From: Clostridium estertheticum
Lineage (GTDB): Bacteria; Bacillota; Clostridia; Clostridiales; Clostridiaceae
Assembly (NCBI RefSeq): GCF_011065935.2
Contig: NZ_JAAMNH020000001.1
Location: 455,001 to 519,000 of the forward strand
Direction: 5' to 3'
DNA: 64,000 nucleotides
Shown: piece by piece, positions 26,651 to 34,067 of the stretch
Layout: each line of letters opens with the position of its first letter
How positions within the stretch are numbered: the stretch's first letter is position 1
Notes under the pieces: generated by a model
The model's database searches: none
What the model saw: the letters and a program-made list of their open reading frames with translations, nothing else
What the model was told of the DNA's origin: nothing
Translations under genes and position numbers: made by a program

Positions 26651-27520
26651 ATGTATAAAATCGTTGAGAAAAGAGCATTAGCACCTCAAATATTTTTAAT
26701 GGATATTGAGGCGCCAAGAGTAGCTAAATCAGCTAAACCAGGTCAATTTGTAATTATCAAAATGGATGAAAAAGGTGAAAGAATACCACTCACAATTTCT
26801 GACTATGATACTGAAAGAGGAACGGTGACTATAGTAGTTCAAACAATAGGTTGTTCAACGAAAGAAATGGAAAACTATGAAGTTGGTGATTCATTTTTAG
26901 ATTTTGTAGGACCACTTGGACAAGCATCAGAATTAATGAGTGAAAGCATTGAAGAGCTAAAAAACAAGAAAATCATTTTTATAGCAGGTGGACTTGGAAC
27001 AGCTCCAGTATATCCTCAAGTTAAATGGTTAAATGAGCAAGGCGTAAAAGCAGATGTAATAATAGGTGCAAAGGCTGAAGAATATGTGATTATGGAAAAA
27101 GAAATGAAAAGTGTAGCAGGCAACGTTTATCCATGTACTGATGATGGTTCTTATGGATTCAAAGGACTTGTTACAAATAAATTAAAAGAATTAGTCCAAA
27201 ATGAAGGAAAGAAATACGATTTAGTTATTGCTATTGGACCAATGATAATGATGAAATTTGTTTGCAAATTAACTGAAGAACTTGGAATAACAACTATTGT
27301 AAGTATGAATCCAATTATGGTAGATGGCACAGGTATGTGTGGAGCTTGTAGACTTACTGTAGATGGCGAGACTAAGTTTGCCTGTGTAGATGGACCAGAA
27401 TTTGATGGCCATAAGGTTAATTTTGAAGAAGCAATGAGAAGACAAACAATGTACAAAACACAAGAATTTTCTAAAAATGAAGGTATTAAAGCAGGCTGTG
27501 GCCTGGGAGGTGCTAAATAA
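26651..27520 (+). CDS. nfnA: NADH-dependent ferredoxin:NADP+ oxidoreductase, small subunit
   Basis: 289-residue FAD and NAD(H)-binding subunit of the NfnAB transhydrogenase, which links NADH, NADPH and reduced ferredoxin by electron bifurcation. A ferredoxin reductase-type fold is seen with PGQFVIIKMDE and IPLTISDYD near the FAD and GGLGTAPVYPQ near residue 116. The C-terminal GTGMCGACRLTV...FACVDGPEFDGH region holds the [2Fe-2S] cysteines. The ATG follows GGAGGA and the stop overlaps the nfnB ATG by one base. Confidence 0.93.
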   Translation: MYKIVEKRALAPQIFLMDIEAPRVAKSAKPGQFVIIKMDEKGERIPLTISDYDTERGTVTIVVQTIGCSTKEMENYEVGDSFLDFVGPLGQASELMSESIEELKNKKIIFIAGGLGTAPVYPQVKWLNEQGVKADVIIGAKAEEYVIMEKEMKSVAGNVYPCTDDGSYGFKGLVTNKLKELVQNEGKKYDLVIAIGPMIMMKFVCKLTEELGITTIVSMNPIMVDGTGMCGACRLTVDGETKFACVDGPEFDGHKVNFEEAMRRQTMYKTQEFSKNEGIKAGCGLGGAK

Positions 27521-28902
27521 TGGATAGAATGAAGAGGGTTCCAATATCTGAACAAGATCCAAAAATAAGAGCAACTAATTTTGAAGAAGTATGTCTAGGT
27601 TATACAGAAGATGAAGCAGTTGAAGAAGCTACAAGATGCTTAAACTGTAAAAATCCAAAGTGTGTTACTAAATGTCCTGTAGCAATAGATATTCCAGGGT
27701 TTATTCAGCATGTTAAGAATAGAGAATTTGAAGAAGCAGTTAAAGTAATAGCAGAATATAGTGCATTACCAGCTGTTTGTGGAAGAGTCTGTCCACAAGA
27801 AACCCAATGCGAAAGCAAATGTATACTTGGAATAAAGGGAGAAGCTGTAGCTATAGGTAAACTTGAAAGATTTGTAGGTGACTATTCAAGAGTACATAAT
27901 GTTGATATTTCACAAACAAAACCTAAAAATGGTAAGAAGATTGCAGTAATAGGAAGCGGCCCTGCTGGACTTACTTGTGCAGGAGAGCTAGCTAAAGATG
28001 GATATGATGTAACTATTTTTGAAGCACTTCATGAAGCTGGGGGAGTTTTGGTTTATGGAATTCCAGAATTTAGATTGCCAAAAGAAACAGTTGTTAAACA
28101 TGAAGTTGAAAATGTTAAAAAATTAGGAGTTAAAATAGAAACAAATGTTATTGTAGGAAGAACTGTAACAATAAATCAATTAATGGAAGAAGAAAATTTT
28201 GTGGCTGTATTTATTGGTTCAGGTGCAGGACTTCCAATGTTCATGGGAATACCCGGAGAAAATTTAAATGGAGTATTTTCTGCTAATGAATATTTGACTA
28301 GAAACAATTTGATGAAAGCATATAAAGAAGGCTATCAAACCCCTATTAGAACAGGCAACAAGGTTGCTGTTGTAGGTGGAGGTAATGTTGCAATGGACTC
28401 TGTACGTACAGCAGTAAGACTAGGTGCTGAGGGTCATATAGTATACAGAAGATCAGAATCAGAACTTCCAGCAAGAGCTGAAGAAGTGCATCATGCAAAA
28501 GAAGAAGGAGTTATAATGGATTTACTTGTGAATCCAGTTGAGATTCTAGGAGATGAAAAAGGAAATGTTATAGGCATGAAGTGTATAAGAATGGAACTTG
28601 GTGAGCCTGATGCTTCAGGTAGAAGAAGACCTATAGAAATTAAAGGTTCAGAGTTTATAATTGATGTAGATACAGTTATAATGTCTCTTGGAACATCACC
28701 AAATCCATTAATTGCATCAACCACAGAAGGCCTAGAAATTAACAAATGGAAGTGTATAATTGCAGAAGATGAAACTGGCTTAACTTCTAAAAAGAATGTA
28801 TACGCCGGTGGAGATGCTGTTTCAGGAGCGGCTACAGTTATATTGGCCATGGAAGCAGGCAAAAAAGCTGCTAAAGCTATAAATGAAATGTTAACAAAAT
28901 AA
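27520..28902 (+). CDS. nfnB: NADH-dependent ferredoxin:NADP+ oxidoreductase, large subunit
   Basis: 460-residue GltD-like subunit with two [4Fe-4S] clusters and bifurcating FAD. N-terminal cysteine groups CLNCKNPKCVTKCPV and CGRVCPQETQCESKC bind the clusters. The FAD loop GSGPAGLTCAGEL lies near residue 145, and the NADPH loop GGGNVAMDSVRTA near residue 287. Although similar to glutamate synthase small subunits, the neighbour nfnA and the absence of gltB point to NfnB. It is the end of a two-gene operon with a strong terminator. Confidence 0.93.
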   Translation: MDRMKRVPISEQDPKIRATNFEEVCLGYTEDEAVEEATRCLNCKNPKCVTKCPVAIDIPGFIQHVKNREFEEAVKVIAEYSALPAVCGRVCPQETQCESKCILGIKGEAVAIGKLERFVGDYSRVHNVDISQTKPKNGKKIAVIGSGPAGLTCAGELAKDGYDVTIFEALHEAGGVLVYGIPEFRLPKETVVKHEVENVKKLGVKIETNVIVGRTVTINQLMEEENFVAVFIGSGAGLPMFMGIPGENLNGVFSANEYLTRNNLMKAYKEGYQTPIRTGNKVAVVGGGNVAMDSVRTAVRLGAEGHIVYRRSESELPARAEEVHHAKEEGVIMDLLVNPVEILGDEKGNVIGMKCIRMELGEPDASGRRRPIEIKGSEFIIDVDTVIMSLGTSPNPLIASTTEGLEINKWKCIIAEDETGLTSKKNVYAGGDAVSGAATVILAMEAGKKAAKAINEMLTK

Positions 28903-28918
28903 TAGAGTTTAACAAAAG

Positions 28919-28954
28919 CAACTCCATAAACTAAGGTTTATGGAGTTGTTTTTA
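28919..28954 (+). terminator. Terminator of nfnAB
   Basis: Perfect 12-bp stem CAACTCCATAAA/TTTATGGAGTTG with a six-base loop and a T run. Confidence 0.92.
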
Positions 28955-29050
28955 ATATCTACATTTTTAGAAAATAAAAGAAATCATAAGCATTATGTAG
29001 TTAATTGTATATATAATCACAAATTTAGAAAATTACTCGAACATTTACTA

Positions 29051-29079
29051 TTGACAAAAGTGTAGTACATTGATATAAA
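29051..29079 (+). promoter_or_regulatory. Promoter of the gap gene
   Basis: Consensus -35 TTGACA, a 17-base spacer and an extended -10 TGATATAAA. This is among the strongest promoter matches in the window. Confidence 0.82.
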
Positions 29080-29091
29080 TAATGTAGCACA
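29061..29091 (+). promoter_or_regulatory. Operator-like dyad over the gap promoter
   Basis: TGTAGTACATT and AATGTAGCACA form an inverted repeat (9 of 11 pairs) with a nine-base centre covering the -10. This is the position expected for a repressor site. The regulator is unknown. Confidence 0.55.
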
Positions 29092-29116
29092 TAAAATCAT
29101 ATATGTTACATTTAGT

Positions 29117-29130
29117 TGTAAACGGTTTAA
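29117..29130 (+). promoter_or_regulatory. cre-like CcpA site in the gap leader
   Basis: TGTAAACGGTTTAA matches the catabolite-responsive element consensus TGWAANCGNTNWCA at all but one position. It lies about 35 bases downstream of the predicted start, where CcpA would act as a roadblock. Confidence 0.5.
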
Positions 29131-29230
29131 TATATTATATTAAATGCTGAAAACATGTGCGTATTTCAAATTATATAAAGAAATAGTGTATCACAATACA
29201 TGAAATAAGATATATATTGGAGGAGTAAAT

Positions 29231-30271
29231 ATGTGTGTAAAAATTGCTATAAACGGGTTTGGAAGAATAGGAAGGGTTGTATTAAGAATCGCACAAGATA
29301 ATTTATATGAAGGAGCAGAAATAGTAGCTATAAATGCAAGAGCAGATGTAGAAACCCTTGCACACCTTTTTACCTATGATTCTTGTTATGGAACATTTAA
29401 AGGTAAAGTAGAAACGCAAGGTAACTCATTAATAATAAATGGTAAGGAAATTAAAGTGTTTAACGAAAAAGAAGCTAAAAATTTACCTTGGAAGGAACTA
29501 GGTGTAGGTCTTGTTATAGAATCAACAGGGATATATACAAATGGAGAACAGGCTATGCAACATATTGAAGCAGGGGCTAAAAAGGTAGTAATTACCGCAC
29601 CAGCAAAAAATGAGGATATAACAATAGTTATGGGAGTTAATGACGAAAAGTATAACCCTCAAAAACACCATATTATTTCAAATGCTTCTTGTACTACCAA
29701 TTGTCTTGCACCTTTTACTAAAGTATTAGATGAACAATTTGGTATAGTTAATGGATGTATGACAACGATACACTCCTATACTAATGATCAAAAAATATTA
29801 GACAAAACTCATAAAGATTTAAGACGTGCTAGAGCTGCGGGGGAGTCAATAATTCCTACAACTACTGGAGCTGCAAAAGCGCTTGCAAAGGTAATTCCAA
29901 ATCTTAAAGGCAAAATCAATGGGTCAGCTTTAAGGGTACCTACCGCAGCAGTGTCTATAACAGAACTTATATGTGAAATGTCAAAAGAAGTAACTGTAGA
30001 ACAAGTAAATAATGCATTCCAATATGCATCACAACATGAGCTTAAAGGCATATTAGGCTATTCAGAAAAACCATTAGTATCTATAGATTATAAGGGTGAT
30101 GATAGATCATCTATAGTTGATGGACTTTCAACCATGGTTATAGGCAAAAATATTTTAAAGGTGCTAGCATGGTATGATAATGAATGGGGATATTCAGCTA
30201 GAACTGTAGATTTAGTAAATCTTGTAGCAAGTAAGATAGCAATTGAAAAGAATATGAAGAAGGTAGGATAG
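29231..30271 (+). CDS. gap: Type I glyceraldehyde-3-phosphate dehydrogenase (GapB-like)
   Basis: 346-residue phosphorylating GAPDH. The Rossmann start INGFGRIGR, the catalytic C154 in NASCTTNC and the C-terminal WYDNEWGYSARTVDL are intact. The position after N35, where strictly NAD-dependent enzymes carry Asp (ND), is Ala here (INARADVETLAHL). This is the arrangement seen in NADP-preferring GapB enzymes, so an anabolic or NADPH-linked role is possible. The ATG follows TTGGAGGAG. It is a single-gene unit with its own strong promoter, an operator-like dyad and a cre-like site, unlike the glycolytic gap-pgk operon. Two REP-like hairpins follow. Confidence 0.9.
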   Translation: MCVKIAINGFGRIGRVVLRIAQDNLYEGAEIVAINARADVETLAHLFTYDSCYGTFKGKVETQGNSLIINGKEIKVFNEKEAKNLPWKELGVGLVIESTGIYTNGEQAMQHIEAGAKKVVITAPAKNEDITIVMGVNDEKYNPQKHHIISNASCTTNCLAPFTKVLDEQFGIVNGCMTTIHSYTNDQKILDKTHKDLRRARAAGESIIPTTTGAAKALAKVIPNLKGKINGSALRVPTAAVSITELICEMSKEVTVEQVNNAFQYASQHELKGILGYSEKPLVSIDYKGDDRSSIVDGLSTMVIGKNILKVLAWYDNEWGYSARTVDLVNLVASKIAIEKNMKKVG

Positions 30272-30276
30272 CTTGA

Positions 30277-30345
30277 AAAGAAACGGGGACGGTGAACAAT
30301 TATTAACTAGTTTATTAGTTAATAATTGTTCACCGTTCCTCTTTA
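30277..30345. repeat. REP-like palindrome 1 (GGGGACGG type)
   Basis: A 21-bp perfect stem starting ACGGTGAACAATTATTAAC (30289-30309 with 30316-30336) is flanked by GGGG and TCCTC. It is headed by AACGGGGACGG, a sequence often found in dispersed clostridial palindromes. Confidence 0.65.
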
Positions 30346-30362
30346 CTTTAAAAGGACAAAAC

Positions 30363-30430
30363 AGTGGGGACTGTTAACAACTATTGGACATTTAAGGACT
30401 AAAAGGTCCAATAGTTGTTAACTGTCCCTA
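30363..30430. repeat. REP-like palindrome 2 (GGGGACTG type)
   Basis: Arms 30367-30389 and 30406-30428 are 23 bases each, inverted with one mismatch, beginning GGGGACTGTTAACAAC. It shares the GGGGAC head with the palindrome just upstream but has a different stem. Either could also end gap transcription. Confidence 0.65.
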
Positions 30431-30525
30431 CATAAAACTTAAAAAATACAAAAAATTCACAACTAAGGGTTAATAATTTGATATAATAAGGTTATATAAA
30501 AGATTATAAAGTAGGGGGGATATTT

Positions 30526-30939
30526 ATGTTAATGGATAAAATAAACAAATATTATACTAAAGAGTATGATTTGAGTTGCTCTGAAGTAATGATTTATGCT
30601 GCTAGTGATGAATATAATATGAATTTAAAAAGTGAAACATTTAAAGCTATGTCGTCCTTTGGTGGTGGAATGGGTGTTGAGAGCGTATGTGGAGCTATAA
30701 CAGGCTCCCTTTCAGTTATAGGTATACTATTCACTAAAGAAAAAGCACATGAAGGAGATAGGGTTAAAAAGCTCTGTCAGGAATTCTTTCAAAAGTTTGA
30801 AGCAAAATTAGGTACAGATAATTGTGCGAGGCTTAAGGAAGAATATAAAAAGCAGGATATTGGATGCAGGGTTATGATTGAAACTGCTGCACAAATATTA
30901 GATGAAATTGTTATAAGAGAATTAAAAATTAATAATTGA
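30526..30939 (+). CDS. C_GCAxxG_C_C family protein
   Basis: 137-residue small cysteine-rich protein of the C_GCAxxG_C_C family. The core is SSFGGGMG...CGAITGSLSVIG, with further cysteines near residues 82, 104 and 115. Members are thought to be redox or metal-binding proteins, and several are found beside oxidoreductases; no reaction is established. Two in-frame ATGs are possible. The first is five bases after GGGGGGA and is chosen. It lies 20 bases before ogg and may be co-transcribed with it. Confidence 0.85.
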   Translation: MLMDKINKYYTKEYDLSCSEVMIYAASDEYNMNLKSETFKAMSSFGGGMGVESVCGAITGSLSVIGILFTKEKAHEGDRVKKLCQEFFQKFEAKLGTDNCARLKEEYKKQDIGCRVMIETAAQILDEIVIRELKINN

Positions 30940-30958
30940 ACGAAGGAAAGGGAAAATT

Positions 30959-31840
30959 ATGGATTATAAAAATATTGAATCATTTGATAAAGGCATCATT
31001 ATAAAAGATGTAGAGAATTTTGAATTAGACCATATTTTCGAATGCGGCCAATGTTTTAGATGGAACAAACAAGCGAGTGGTAACTACATAGGAGTGGCAT
31101 ACGGTAAGGTAATAGAAGTAGAAAAGAAGGATACTCAGGTAAAAATATATAATATAAATGAGGAAGAATTTAATGCGCTTTGGTGTGATTATTTTGACCT
31201 TAAAAGAGATTATACAGTTATCAAGGATGAATTTCAGAAGGACCCTCTTCTTAAAAAATCTGTTGATTTTGGATATGGGATTAGACTACTTCAGCAAGAG
31301 CCTTTTGAGCTAACCATGTCATTTATAATTTCTTCGAATAATAGAATCCCCATGATAAAAAGAGCCATAGACAATTTGAGCAAAAGATGGGGCAAAGAAA
31401 TAGAATATAAAGGTGAAACCTACTATACCTTTCCAAATGCTTCTGATTTAGAAGCTGCGTCATTAGAAGATATAAAGAGTTGTGGGCTAGGGTTCAGGTC
31501 TAAGTATGTAAAAGATACGGTGCATAGGGTTTATACTGGTGAAGTAAATTTGGAAGTTATTAAATCCGAGGAAGATGATAAATGCCACGAAGAATTGCAA
31601 AAGCTTATGGGTATTGGCCCAAAGGTTTCGGATTGTATTATGTTATTTTCTATGCAAAAATATTCTGCTTTTCCAGTGGATGTCTGGGTTAAGAGGGCAA
31701 TGCAATTTTTTTATTTAGCACCAGATGTATCTCTACCCAAAATAAGAATTTTTGCTAGGGATAAATTTGAAAACACGGCAGGGTTTGCACAACAGTATTT
31801 ATTTTATTATGCAAGGGAGAATAATATTAAAATCGAATAA
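30959..31840 (+). CDS. ogg: 8-oxoguanine DNA glycosylase/AP lyase
   Basis: 293-residue OGG1-type glycosylase that removes 8-oxoguanine and nicks the abasic site. An N-terminal domain with ECGQCFRW is followed by the helix-hairpin-helix GPD module: MGIGPKVSDC with catalytic K222, and PVDVWV with D241. The overall fold is the clostridial Ogg known from C. acetobutylicum. The ATG follows GAAGGAAAGGG. Its partner upstream is a possible redox protein gene. Confidence 0.92.
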   Translation: MDYKNIESFDKGIIIKDVENFELDHIFECGQCFRWNKQASGNYIGVAYGKVIEVEKKDTQVKIYNINEEEFNALWCDYFDLKRDYTVIKDEFQKDPLLKKSVDFGYGIRLLQQEPFELTMSFIISSNNRIPMIKRAIDNLSKRWGKEIEYKGETYYTFPNASDLEAASLEDIKSCGLGFRSKYVKDTVHRVYTGEVNLEVIKSEEDDKCHEELQKLMGIGPKVSDCIMLFSMQKYSAFPVDVWVKRAMQFFYLAPDVSLPKIRIFARDKFENTAGFAQQYLFYYARENNIKIE

Positions 31841-31915
31841 AATAATAAAAATTAAGCAAAATAACATTGAATATATAGATGTTGAATTTTATAATAATAA
31901 AGAGGATGAAAATCA

Positions 31916-32629
31916 ATGAAAAAAATATGGGAGTTCATCACAACAAGGTTCTCTGAATATAAACAATATGTAGTACTATCAGTTTTTTTGCTGTTTTTCA
32001 TATATGTTGGATATGAATATTATTTCAAGTATTCATATATATTTAAAAACCCCAATATATTAAAAGAAGTCATTCGTTCTTATGGCAATTTCAGTATTTT
32101 AGTCTTCATTCTGATGCAGGTTATGCAAGTGGTCGTTTTTTTTATTCCAGGAGAATTTATACAAGTGGCTGGAGGGTATATTTTTGGCGCTTTTTTAGGG
32201 GGAATAATATCTTTGATGGGTATTACCTTAGGAAGTATAATAGTATATTTTATCTCTAATAACTATGGTAGGCCCTTTGTGGAAAAAATCATATTAAATA
32301 AGAAAGTGAAATTTTTCAAAAAGATATTAAGTGCAGGAAGTAAAAAAAATGTTGTATTCATATTTTTTTTGATACCAGGAATACCAAAAGATGCCATAAC
32401 ATATATATGTGGAGTATCAGATATTTCTTTTAAAGATTTCTTTATATATTCAACATTAGGTAGGGTTCCAGGTATTTTTATATCTTCTTACTTTGGCCAA
32501 AAAATATATACATGGGATGTTACAAGTCTAATAACTATAGGCATAACCATGACTATTTTATCCCTATTAGGAATATTCAAAGGGAATACAATAATCAAGG
32601 CTATGATTAAAAAGAAAAAGACTTATTAA
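31916..32629 (+). CDS. TVP38/TMEM64 (DedA-like) membrane protein
   Basis: 237-residue integral membrane protein with about five or six hydrophobic segments. The core FFIPGEFIQVAGGYIFGAFLGG, reentrant and glycine-rich, followed by FFLIPGIPKDAITYICG, is typical of the SNARE-associated/DedA superfamily, which is linked to lipid scrambling and proton-coupled transport. The ATG follows GAGGATGAAAATCA, a moderate site. The substrate is unknown. It stands 75 bases after ogg. Confidence 0.85.
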   Translation: MKKIWEFITTRFSEYKQYVVLSVFLLFFIYVGYEYYFKYSYIFKNPNILKEVIRSYGNFSILVFILMQVMQVVVFFIPGEFIQVAGGYIFGAFLGGIISLMGITLGSIIVYFISNNYGRPFVEKIILNKKVKFFKKILSAGSKKNVVFIFFLIPGIPKDAITYICGVSDISFKDFFIYSTLGRVPGIFISSYFGQKIYTWDVTSLITIGITMTILSLLGIFKGNTIIKAMIKKKKTY

Positions 32630-32661
32630 AAATCAATGAAATCATATTTAATATTAAAGTA

Positions 32662-33318
32662 TTATAAAGAATGCTGTTTTTTGTATTGTGATTTATATAT
32701 GCATCTTAAAACTATGCTGATTATACTAATGGACAAAATTATAAGTAGTGAGCAATGAAAGAAAAAATCCTGTGGAAGGATTGTTATTATTGGGTCAGTG
32801 GCAATATCAAATAGCCAGTAATCATTATTGAAAAATATTTGATGAAAAATAGTGAAACTTCTATCAAAATTAATTAAAAAAGGTATAAGTAACGTTATTG
32901 GAAGTACTATTAAAACTATGGAGCTAGTTAACAAATACCTTATTTTTTTCTGCCTTTTGTTTATAAGGATACCTACAATACTTACTAATATTGAGAAAAG
33001 TAGCATTACCTTAAGTTTATCAAATATTACCTTAACTTCTTTAAAATGAATTTTGCCATGATCAGATGAAGGTAGTGTTGGGAGGTTAAATTCTTCAGTT
33101 TTATTATTGGTTAAATATGTAATCAAATAGTCGTAATTAGCCTTTAATTCCTCTTTATTAATATTGGTGGAAGCTTCAATATTTAAAATATTAATATCTG
33201 AATAGTATAATGGCTTAAAAAGCAAAGTGAAATATACACTTAAGGTTATAAAAGAAAAAGTAAAACAAAAAATAAAAAAGGTTTTTAACAAAAATTTAAG
33301 AAAAGTTTTTATATTCAT
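32662..33318 (-). CDS. DUF1461/TIGR01906 membrane protein (Lit-like)
   Basis: 218-residue protein with an N-terminal membrane segment (about 10-32), an outside loop with HFKEVK (about 82-87), two central segments (about 95-150) and a last segment near 190-210. FHQIFFNNDYWLFD and ILPQDFF are hallmark stretches of the TIGR01906 family. That family includes Lit, a lipoprotein intramolecular transacylase that makes lyso-form lipoproteins; the loop histidine fits its conserved residue. Whether this one is Lit is inference. The ATG is chosen for the AGGGGTGA site; an upstream TTG is rejected. Confidence 0.72.
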   Translation of the reverse strand: MNIKTFLKFLLKTFFIFCFTFSFITLSVYFTLLFKPLYYSDINILNIEASTNINKEELKANYDYLITYLTNNKTEEFNLPTLPSSDHGKIHFKEVKVIFDKLKVMLLFSILVSIVGILINKRQKKIRYLLTSSIVLIVLPITLLIPFLINFDRSFTIFHQIFFNNDYWLFDIATDPIITILPQDFFFHCSLLIILSISIISIVLRCIYKSQYKKQHSL

Positions 33319-33479
33319 AAAATCACCCCTAATTATTAATTTTAACAATATATGAAAGCATATTCAATAATTATAATTACAAAAGGACAGATTAAATGAT
33401 TATAATTGCAAAAAAGACTTATTAAATATTGTTAGAATTCAATAATAATATAAATTATAGAAATATAAAGTAAACGAGA

Positions 33480-33520
33480 GATAAACTATAGAATTCCACG
33501 ATAAACAAGCATAGTTTATC
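33480..33520 (+). promoter_or_regulatory. Perfect 10-bp inverted repeat before the groESL promoter
   Basis: GATAAACTAT and ATAGTTTATC are separated by 21 bases. The right arm overlaps the -35 of an upstream promoter (TTTATC, 17 bases, extended -10 TGGTATAAT ending at 33543). It could bind a second regulator besides HrcA. Confidence 0.45.
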
Positions 33521-33560
33521 CATTTGGCTATAAATGGTATAATATATAGAATAAACGAAT

Positions 33561-33589
33561 TTGATATTATACCCATTATTAATTAGTAT
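33561..33589 (+). promoter_or_regulatory. Main groESL promoter
   Basis: TTGATA, a 17-base spacer and TAGTAT, with the CIRCE dyad starting 18 bases after the -10. This is the usual layout for HrcA-controlled groESL. Confidence 0.72.
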
Positions 33590-33606
33590 ATTAGTTACAG
33601 GTCATG

Positions 33607-33633
33607 TTAGCACTCGGATGTACGGAGTGCTAA
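33607..33633 (+). promoter_or_regulatory. CIRCE operator (HrcA)
   Basis: TTAGCACTC-N9-GAGTGCTAA is a perfect CIRCE element. HrcA bound here represses groESL until heat or misfolded protein draws GroEL away. Confidence 0.97.
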
Positions 33634-33668
33634 CAGAAAAAATAAAAATATATAAGGAGGGGTTTAAA

Positions 33669-33956
33669 ATGAACATTAGACCACTTAGTGATAGAGTATT
33701 AATTAAAAGATTAGAAGCAGAAGAAACTACAAAAAGTGGAATACTTCTTTCAGGAGCTTCAAAGGAAAAACCACAAGAAGCTGAGGTAGTTGCTGTAGGA
33801 CCAGGAAAAGTTGAGGATGGTAAACTAATTGAGATGGAAGTTACAGTAGGGGATAAAATATTATTCTCTAAATACTCAGGAAGCGAAATAAAATATGATG
33901 GTATTGAATATATCATATTAAAACAAGAAGAAATACTAGCTATAATTGAAAAATAA
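33669..33956 (+). CDS. groS: Co-chaperonin GroES
   Basis: 95-residue GroES, the heptameric lid of GroEL. NIRPLSDRVLIKRLEAEETTKSGI at the N-terminus, the mobile loop and GDKILFSKYSGSEIKYDG are typical. The ATG at 33669 follows AAGGAGGGG; a much longer reading frame from 33561 runs through the promoter and CIRCE and is rejected. It is repressed by HrcA through CIRCE. A long hairpin separates it from groEL. Confidence 0.97.
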   Translation: MNIRPLSDRVLIKRLEAEETTKSGILLSGASKEKPQEAEVVAVGPGKVEDGKLIEMEVTVGDKILFSKYSGSEIKYDGIEYIILKQEEILAIIEK

Positions 33957-33993
33957 TTTAATAAACGTAATAATGATTAAAATATAATTCGAT

Positions 33994-34027
33994 AATTAAA
34001 TAATAATTTTATAATTATTATTTAATT
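33994..34027 (+). promoter_or_regulatory. groES-groEL intercistronic hairpin
   Basis: A perfect 15-bp A/T stem, AATTAAATAATAATT with its complement, and a TTAT loop. No T run follows, so it may protect or process the mRNA and set the GroES:GroEL ratio. Confidence 0.6.
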
Positions 34028-34067
34028 TTTGAATTATCTTAATTATTAGCGTATAGGAGGGTTTTAA

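Noticed and set aside
33561..33668. N-terminal extension of groES
   Set aside because: It covers the -35/-10 and CIRCE elements; the AAGGAGGGG site and the normal GroES start are at 33669.
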